Of a stretch of DNA of 59,262 nt, positions 54,460 to 59,262 are shown piece by piece (position 1 is the first letter of the stretch; each line of letters opens with the position of its first letter). Made by a program: the position numbers and the translations under genes. The notes below the pieces were generated by a model, which was not told the origin of the DNA, did no database searches, and worked only from the letters and a program-made list of their open reading frames with translations. Source of the DNA: Paraliobacillus quinghaiensis. Lineage in GTDB: Bacteria; Bacillota; Bacilli; Bacillales; Amphibacillaceae. The stretch lies in the NCBI RefSeq assembly GCF_003426025.1, contig NZ_QJSH01000018.1:1-59262 (forward strand). The letters are read 5' to 3'.

Positions 54460-56727
54460 AATGAGATAATTTTTCTTAGCAATCATTTCATCACTTATTT
54501 TTTTTTGAAACTCATTAGCTGGAACTGGTCTAGAAAACAGGTAACCTTGTCCATATCCACAATTAAGTCTATCTAATGTATTGAACTGCTCTTGCATTTC
54601 TATTCCTTCCGCTATAATATCCAAATTTAAATTTAAACCTATATCAATTATTGTTTTGATAATAGAAAGGTTCGTTTTATTTTCAATATCGTCAATAAAG
54701 GATTTGTCAATTTTGATTGTATCAATTGGTAATTCCTTTAGGACATGCAACGATGAATAACCTGTACCAAAATCGTCAATAGATGTTTTTACGCCAAGCT
54801 CACGTACTTCTTTTAAAGCTTGAATTGATTCGCATGTATTTTGCATGATACTTTCTGTTATTTCTAATTCTAAAAATTTTGGATTAAGTCCTGAATCATA
54901 TAATGCCTTTTCTACAATTTTAATAAAATCACCTTGTTCAAATTGTCTAGCAGATACATTGACGGAAACACTTAAGCTTTGGAAACCCTGATCCTGCCAG
55001 ACTTTATTTTGATGACATGCCGTCCGTAAGACCCATTCCCCAATAGCTGTTATCTGTCCTGTCTCCTCAGCCACTGGAATAAATTCGGTTGGAGATATCG
55101 AGCCTAGCTTTGGATGATCCCATCTTAACAATGCCTCCATACCGACCATTTCACCCGTACTTAACTTTATTTTAGGTTGATAAAAAAGTACCAGTTCATT
55201 TCTATCTATAGCTTTTTTTAACTCGACTTCAATTATCATCCTACGTGTAATATATGCATTTAATGCTGCATCAAAAAAATGATATCTATTCCCTTTTTCT
55301 TTTGCTACATACATTGCTGAATCAGCATACTTTAGCAATTCTTGACTATCCAACCCATCCGTTGGATAGAGGCTAATACCGATACTTGGTGTAATTGAAA
55401 TTTCATGAAATTCAATAGAGAAAGGTTGTCTAAATATATCTAGTACAATGTCTGCTGTAGTAACACAATCAGATTTAGATATATTAGGTAAAACAATTAC
55501 AAACTCATCTCCACCAATCCTATATATTACTGCTTCCTCATGTAATGTACGTTTTAATTTTGCGGCTGATTCCCTAAGTACAAGGTCACCAATATGATGA
55601 CCAAGTGTATCATTTACATTTTTAAATCGATCAAGGTCCATTAATAATAAGGCGACTGAACGATCTGACTTTTTTGCTTTGTTCATTATTTCTGCCAAAT
55701 CTTCGATGAATGCGGTACGATTTTTTAAACCTGTTAAAGAATCATGGTAAGCCAAATATCGATATTCACTTACTAGCTTTTTATTTTTTTTCATAACAAT
55801 TAATTGTCGAATAATAATCATCAAAAAGATAATGCTTAATCCGGTACTAAGTGCGTTGAAATCCCAATCATAGCTATAGGGTACTAATATCATTAAAGTA
55901 ATTACTGTTAGATACGGAAAAATCGACTCCTTATTCTGAAAGTAGTTAATGATTTTCCAGTCTAATTCTACGGAATTTGTTTGTGCAAACTTACCCGCTA
56001 CACCTATCATTAATAAAGCAGTTAGCCAGATAAAATCTACAAAACTACCTTGTTGATATTCGCCATAAGAATTTAAATAAGAATGATACATATCGGCAAT
56101 AACCTGAAGTAAGAATCCACTAACAATAAATACCATTACTTCTTTATCTTTACTAAATAGTGATAGATAATATAAATTGATAATAACGAACAAAATACTT
56201 AAACTGGCAATGGTGTAAATCAGAATACTTGTAGTAACAACTAGTGAGTTACCCGAAGCAATTAAAATTGGGTTTACAAAATAATGAGTTACTATCGAAA
56301 CAACAAATGTCATAAAGACAAAAATTGTGAAAATATATCTGCTTGTAGAAATTGATGTGTTAATAACTTTTATTTTATAAATTAGAGCAATCAAAAAGAT
56401 TATATAAGTCATTATCCACAATAAAAACGATAAATCTGAATATATAGTTAAACCTTGCACCAAAAACGATAGCATCCAAAGAGTGTTTGAACTAATATAA
56501 AATAAGACACCAATACTTAGAAGTAGCCAAAAATACCTTTGTTTATCATTTTTTAGTCGGTATGCTTTATATAGCCAGAAAAAACTGAGCGTTCCTGCAC
56601 CAAGCGGTCGAATAAAAACAATTAGCGAACGTATCAGTTCATTATTTTTAAATAGCAAAAGACAGCTATAAAATAAAATAGATATTACAAAAATAGAAAC
56701 GATCGCGCTACGTTTTGTTGACCACAT
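54454..56727 (-). CDS. Membrane GGDEF-EAL protein (c-di-GMP synthesis/hydrolysis)
   Basis: 757 residues. About eight or more membrane helices in residues 1-300, then a GGDEF domain (about 325-485) with intact RIGGDEFVIVLP and an EAL domain (about 500-745) with MEALLRWDHP, DDFGTGYSS and AEGIEMQEQ. No RxxD inhibitory site is visible 5 residues before GGDEF (LHEEAVIY instead). Both catalytic motifs look intact, so net activity cannot be predicted. A c-di-GMP-I riboswitch and terminator stand between promoter and start codon, giving feedback control. RBS AAAGGTGGCGAACTAGC. Confidence 0.92.
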   Translation of the reverse strand: MWSTKRSAIVSIFVISILFYSCLLLFKNNELIRSLIVFIRPLGAGTLSFFWLYKAYRLKNDKQRYFWLLLSIGVLFYISSNTLWMLSFLVQGLTIYSDLSFLLWIMTYIIFLIALIYKIKVINTSISTSRYIFTIFVFMTFVVSIVTHYFVNPILIASGNSLVVTTSILIYTIASLSILFVIINLYYLSLFSKDKEVMVFIVSGFLLQVIADMYHSYLNSYGEYQQGSFVDFIWLTALLMIGVAGKFAQTNSVELDWKIINYFQNKESIFPYLTVITLMILVPYSYDWDFNALSTGLSIIFLMIIIRQLIVMKKNKKLVSEYRYLAYHDSLTGLKNRTAFIEDLAEIMNKAKKSDRSVALLLMDLDRFKNVNDTLGHHIGDLVLRESAAKLKRTLHEEAVIYRIGGDEFVIVLPNISKSDCVTTADIVLDIFRQPFSIEFHEISITPSIGISLYPTDGLDSQELLKYADSAMYVAKEKGNRYHFFDAALNAYITRRMIIEVELKKAIDRNELVLFYQPKIKLSTGEMVGMEALLRWDHPKLGSISPTEFIPVAEETGQITAIGEWVLRTACHQNKVWQDQGFQSLSVSVNVSARQFEQGDFIKIVEKALYDSGLNPKFLELEITESIMQNTCESIQALKEVRELGVKTSIDDFGTGYSSLHVLKELPIDTIKIDKSFIDDIENKTNLSIIKTIIDIGLNLNLDIIAEGIEMQEQFNTLDRLNCGYGQGYLFSRPVPANEFQKKISDEMIAKKNYLIK

Positions 56728-56764
56728 GCTAGTTCGCCACCTTTATATCAATATAAATAAACAC

Positions 56765-56797
56765 AAAAGGTTATTTCCAAATGGAAATAACCTTTAA
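56765..56797 (-). terminator. Expression-platform terminator of the c-di-GMP riboswitch
   Basis: Minus-strand AAAGGTTATTTCC pairs perfectly with GGAAATAACCTTT, then TGTGTTTATTTATA, 38 bases before the start codon. Confidence 0.85.
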
Positions 56798-56811
56798 AAG
56801 ACAAGTTATAG

Positions 56812-56905
56812 TTATCCCTTTGGCAGCACAGCCACCATAGGTCATTCCCTTAGGTCTGTAACTTTGCGCCCTTACTTTTCAGTAAGTTTGCCTTTTCAAT
56901 GCAAT
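56812..56905 (-). promoter_or_regulatory. c-di-GMP-I (GEMM) riboswitch
   Basis: The minus strand shows GGCAAAC, a hairpin CTTACT-GAAA-AGTAAG with the GAAA tetraloop, GGGCGCAAAG, then the tetraloop-receptor halves CCTAAG and TATGG, and a closing GCTGTGCTGCC-type stem. These are the landmarks of class I c-di-GMP riboswitches, including the loop-receptor contact. It lies upstream of a GGDEF-EAL gene with a terminator in between. Whether ligand turns the gene on or off cannot be read directly. Confidence 0.92.
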
Positions 56906-57032
56906 ATTTATAGTTCTATTTTACCACACATTATCTAGACAAAACTAAAAAAATGGAACTATATCCAAAAAGATTCTTTGAATTTAGCTCCATGCATAAT
57001 TTTTAACAAGGTTACCTTTGAAGTAAAATAAA

Positions 57033-57209
57033 CTAATTCGACTTTAACTTCTTCAGTAATTTAATCTTTCCCTTCCCTCCACATGATTTACAAGTGAATT
57101 CACCTGTTCCTGAACATGAATCACACTGATGAACCCCATAATCAATTCCTTCTCCTGAGCAAGTTTTACATTTGAAGAAACCGTCACCATTACAATTATT
57201 ACACTTCAT
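57033..57209 (-). CDS. Mini DnaJ-type zinc-finger protein
   Basis: 58 residues consisting almost only of four CxxCxGxG repeats: CNNCNGDG, CKTCSGEG, CDSCSGTG and CKSCGGKG, then a basic tail (KIKLLKKLKSN). This is the cysteine-rich zinc domain of DnaJ without J or C-terminal domains. Two zinc ions are expected. ATG follows AATGGAGGAATTCAC. Such stand-alone domains may act as thiol or protein-binding modules; function here is unknown. Single gene between the riboswitch leader and the P-loop ATPase gene. Confidence 0.88.
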   Translation of the reverse strand: MKCNNCNGDGFFKCKTCSGEGIDYGVHQCDSCSGTGEFTCKSCGGKGKIKLLKKLKSN

Positions 57210-57416
57210 GTGAATTCCTCCATTTTTAAAGTTAAAGGATAAAAGTGATTAAACACTTAGTGTCTTCACCCATATATAAAATATATTGATAAGAAAATTA
57301 ATTATGAATGACATAAATAACATCTACATTACATATCCGACAAAGGTGATCTCACTAACGCACTCTTTTGCTATAAATATATTATAAGAACAAACCATTG
57401 GATCTTACATTTTAAT

Positions 57417-58511
57417 TTATCCCTCACGTTTCTCAATAGACATATTAATGTCGTCATAAATGGCATCAACCACAGAATAATCAGTAGCATCAATGTATAT
57501 CTTTTTCAATTGATCATGCACACTTTTTGCTTCCTGTAAGTATGAAATACCTTCTTTCATCCGTTGTTTATATCGTTTTGTAAGATCATTTATTTCAGTT
57601 TCATAGGCTTCATCTGTACCTGGAGCAACCGTTTTCTCATATAAATCAATAATCTCATCACCATGTTTATTTGGAAAGTATTCATGAGGATCTGTACTGT
57701 CGAATACACAAACACCTAGTTCACGTATAATAACCATATCAATGCTTTCAGGATCGAAGCCACAATGATATAACTCCACATCGAAACTCCTCTCTGTGGC
57801 AGTTGCTGCTATTTTTTTCAAAAGAGTAGATTTCCCCGTTCCTGCACGCCCTTTGATAAAAAATCGCTTAGGTACCCCTTCGGTGATATTAGAAATATAA
57901 TCAACAACTCCCTCCGGAGTAGAAGCACCAAAGAAACGATCACGTGTTATCGCATTATCAGACTCACTTTGCTTACCAATAAAAATTTTATCCATTAATT
58001 CATTGGTTACTTCATTAGCTTTTTCAAAATCCATATTATTGATATAGATTGCCTCTAAATCATCGTGAATTCGAAGTCCATTCTGAAAAGAATTATATGC
58101 AGCTTCAAACGCTTCTTCTTTCTGCTTTTGGTAATCCAATATAATTTCTCGCTTGGCACTTAATAAAGAGATATCCCAAGCAATTCCTAAATTGACATAT
58201 TGCTCAATTGCACCAGGAGCTTTTGGTTCTAATACGTGCGGAGGTGTTCCATCAATTACTGCACACTTTAAATCTTGTATAATGAGCCCATCTAATGCAT
58301 CATTATCAGAAGAACAATGAATTAGTTCTATATTATAGCCCTTATTCCCCCACACTTCTGCTAGTTTTTTTATTATGTTAGACTTTCCATTTCCAGGACC
58401 ACCTTTTAATGTATAAATCCTTTCTAATCCCTGTAAGTTAGACTCAAACAGATCATAAAAACCTTTCGCTGTATTCCCATCTGCGAAGTAATGTATAACT
58501 TTTCCTCCCAT
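57417..58511 (-). CDS. Tandem P-loop ATPase-like protein (PRK06851 family)
   Basis: 364 residues built as an internal duplication. Each half has a Walker A motif: TLKGGPGNGKSNIIKKLAE (about 37) and FIKGRAGTGKSTLLKKIAA (about 220). Each is followed by a similar strand: IELIHCSSDNDALDGLIIQD and VELYHCGFDPESIDMVIIRE, then CAVIDGTPPHVLEP and CVFDSTDPHEYFP. Function unknown; homologues are common in bacilli and clostridia. RBS AAAGGAGGAGTATTT. Monocistronic, upstream of the mini DnaJ-zinc-finger gene in the transcription direction. Confidence 0.82.
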   Translation of the reverse strand: MGGKVIHYFADGNTAKGFYDLFESNLQGLERIYTLKGGPGNGKSNIIKKLAEVWGNKGYNIELIHCSSDNDALDGLIIQDLKCAVIDGTPPHVLEPKAPGAIEQYVNLGIAWDISLLSAKREIILDYQKQKEEAFEAAYNSFQNGLRIHDDLEAIYINNMDFEKANEVTNELMDKIFIGKQSESDNAITRDRFFGASTPEGVVDYISNITEGVPKRFFIKGRAGTGKSTLLKKIAATATERSFDVELYHCGFDPESIDMVIIRELGVCVFDSTDPHEYFPNKHGDEIIDLYEKTVAPGTDEAYETEINDLTKRYKQRMKEGISYLQEAKSVHDQLKKIYIDATDYSVVDAIYDDINMSIEKREG

Positions 58512-58681
58512 AAATACTCCTCCTTTGAATACTCATCTAACCTAGCTTATGTAGAAATAACGTATAAAATTACAATCGAACACTTATTGAACAAACCTAT
58601 GAAGTATGAGCTAATTTCCACAAATGTACTACCAATCTCCCTATCCAAGCTCAATTCTTCCTTTAATATAATTAGAAACAA

Positions 58682-58718
58682 CAAAAAACACCTACTACAA
58701 ATTGTAATAGATGTTTAA
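58682..58718 (-). terminator. Terminator of the duplicated 5S cassette
   Basis: The sequence AAAAAACACCTACTACAAAT and following bases is a diverged copy of the terminator at 58912-58948, exactly 230 bases away. On the minus strand AAACATCTATTAC-loop-GTAGGTGTTTTTT forms the stem. Confidence 0.75.
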
Positions 58719-58724
58719 GATTTT

Positions 58725-58800
58725 GCTTAGCGACGTCCTACTCTCGCAGGGGCAAAGCCCCAACTACCATGGGCGCTGAAGAGCTTAACTACTGTGTTCG
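58725..58800 (-). pseudogene. Partial 5S rRNA copy (3' two thirds only)
   Basis: These 76 bases are identical to 58955-59030, the 3' part of the intact 5S. At 58801 the match breaks sharply: the 5' part of 5S is replaced by an unrelated structured segment. The copy cannot make a normal 5S rRNA. It keeps the 5S 3' end and a terminator. Confidence 0.9.
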
Positions 58801-58911
58801 TTCGGCTGGGGGCCTACAGGATGTAGGTCAGTTCGACGTTGCCACACGACGTGGCGACCTTAGTCGAACTTCCTTGCCTTAGCTAATCTATAGTTATCAA
58901 ATGATAAGACA
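58801..58911 (-). ncRNA. Structured segment fused to the partial 5S
   Basis: On the minus strand this stretch ends GACCTACATCCTGTAGG CCCCCAGCCGAA (read in two parts) and carries two hairpins: CCTACA-TCC-TGTAGG, and an outer GTTCGAC/GTCGAAC stem enclosing GCCAC-GTCGT-GTGGC. Pairing is strong and GC-rich compared with surroundings. From memory a similar sequence recurs in Bacillaceae intergenic regions, but I cannot verify it. It would be co-transcribed with the rRNA operon if the first terminator is read through. Confidence 0.5.
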
Positions 58912-58948
58912 CAAAAAACATCTATCACATAATTGCAATAGATGTTTT
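58912..58948 (-). terminator. Terminator of the rRNA operon after the intact 5S
   Basis: Minus-strand AAACATCTATTGC-loop-GATAGATGTTTTTT, directly after the 5S 3' end. Confidence 0.85.
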
Positions 58949-58954
58949 ACAGTT

Positions 58955-59068
58955 GCTTAGCGACGTCCTACTCTCGCAGGGGCAAAGCCCCAACTACCAT
59001 GGGCGCTGAAGAGCTTAACTACTGTGTTCGGCATGGGAACAGGTGTGACCTCTTCGCTATTGTCACTA
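58955..59068 (-). rRNA. rrf: 5S ribosomal RNA
   Basis: The minus strand reads TAGTGACAATAGCGAAGAGG, TCACACCTGTTCCCATGCCG, AACACAGTAGTTAAGCTCTT and CGAGAGTAGGACGTCGCTA, an intact Bacillus-type 5S of about 114 bases with pairing ends. It lies 70 bases past the 23S 3' end. Confidence 0.95.
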
Positions 59069-59140
59069 AATCAAGTTTATTGAAGGTAGTACCTTCAAAA
59101 CTAGATAAGAAGTACAACAAGACAACATAAAATTAATAGT

Positions 59141-59262
59141 TAAGTCCTCGATCTATTAGTATTCGTCAGCTACACGTGTCACCACGCTTCCACCTCGAAC
59201 CTATCAACCTCATCGTCTCTGAGGGATCTTACTCTAAATGATGAGAAGTCTCATCTTGAGGG
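59141..59262 (-). rRNA. rrl: 23S ribosomal RNA, 3' end (partial)
   Basis: On the minus strand the segment ends GTAGCTGACGAATACTAATA then GATCGAGGACTTAA, the conserved end of bacterial 23S rRNA. The remainder continues past the right edge of the window. Confidence 0.93.

Noticed and set aside
58942-59130. 62-residue open frame overlapping the 5S gene
   Set aside because: It lies antisense to the 5S rRNA and is a chance frame.

Overview
The window is AT-rich chromosomal DNA from a spore-forming, low-GC Gram-positive bacterium, most likely a Bacillaceae relative of the Gracilibacillus/Oceanobacillus/Virgibacillus group. The evidence is GGAGG-type ribosome binding sites, relatives of B. subtilis YpvA, YxiN, YfmL, YhcX, SigX, CotW and CotX, a SAM-I riboswitch, a PerR box and GlgC/GlgD. 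I cannot name the species from sequence alone. No prophage or plasmid backbone is visible; mobile DNA consists of one decayed IS200/IS605 element, the 5' end of a group II intron and a family of palindromic intergenic repeats.

Layout. 1-320: 5' end of a group II intron (minus strand) sitting inside a palindromic repeat. 325-8460: minus-strand housekeeping genes (CoA-disulfide reductase/rhodanese, Gfo/Idh/MocA oxidoreductase, two helicases, aldose epimerase) with an 11-copy perfect 20-bp tandem array at 7241-7460. 8.7-18.9 kb: CorC/HlyC protein, SAM-riboswitch-controlled cystathionine synthase, L,D-transpeptidase, AbgT transporter, quinone-reductase-like enzyme, ROK fructokinase, thioredoxin reductase, hemolysin III. 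19.6-31.6 kb: an isolated glgC-glgD pair, YfmL-like helicase, amidase, aldo/keto reductase, DUF389 protein, SDR, lipase-like hydrolase and a PerR-type ahpCF operon. 31.7-34.6 kb: scar region in which a frameshifted IS605-like element lies between the 5' end of a phosphoesterase gene and the 3' part of a ThuA-like gene. 34.9-43.1 kb: envelope/exopolysaccharide-type cluster (processive GT2 plus two DUF2334 deacetylase-like proteins) divergent from a SigX-like ECF sigma/anti-sigma pair, followed by a PadR-HAAS pair. 43.3-50 kb: HtpX, SET-domain protein, YhcX-like GNAT-nitrilase fusion, GGDEF remnant, VOC protein, NhaC antiporter, TSUP permease. 50.2-52.7 kb: a ZorA/ZorB-like proton-channel pair without Zorya effectors. 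52.7-58.5 kb: SGNH hydrolase, CotW/CotX-like coat proteins, a GGDEF-EAL protein behind a c-di-GMP-I riboswitch, a mini DnaJ-zinc-finger protein, and a tandem P-loop ATPase. 58.7-59.26 kb: end of an rRNA operon on the minus strand (23S 3' end, intact 5S, terminator, then a duplicated chimeric 5S with its own terminator).

How parts work together. Oxidative and thiol stress is well represented: CoADR-rhodanese with a CsoR/CstR-like operator, TrxB, and AhpCF behind a PerR box. Envelope functions centre on the GT2/DUF2334 cluster, the ECF sigma pair, the L,D-transpeptidase, HtpX and the coat genes. An inverted-repeat motif (TACTTTAT...GGTAAAGTA) occurs both upstream of the ECF sigma gene and upstream of padR, suggesting a regulatory link. 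The c-di-GMP riboswitch in front of a c-di-GMP-metabolising gene implies feedback control. The best candidates for something undescribed are the orphan ZorAB-like motor, the 20-bp tandem array, the palindromic repeat family with a co-varying stem, and the chimeric 5S cassette.
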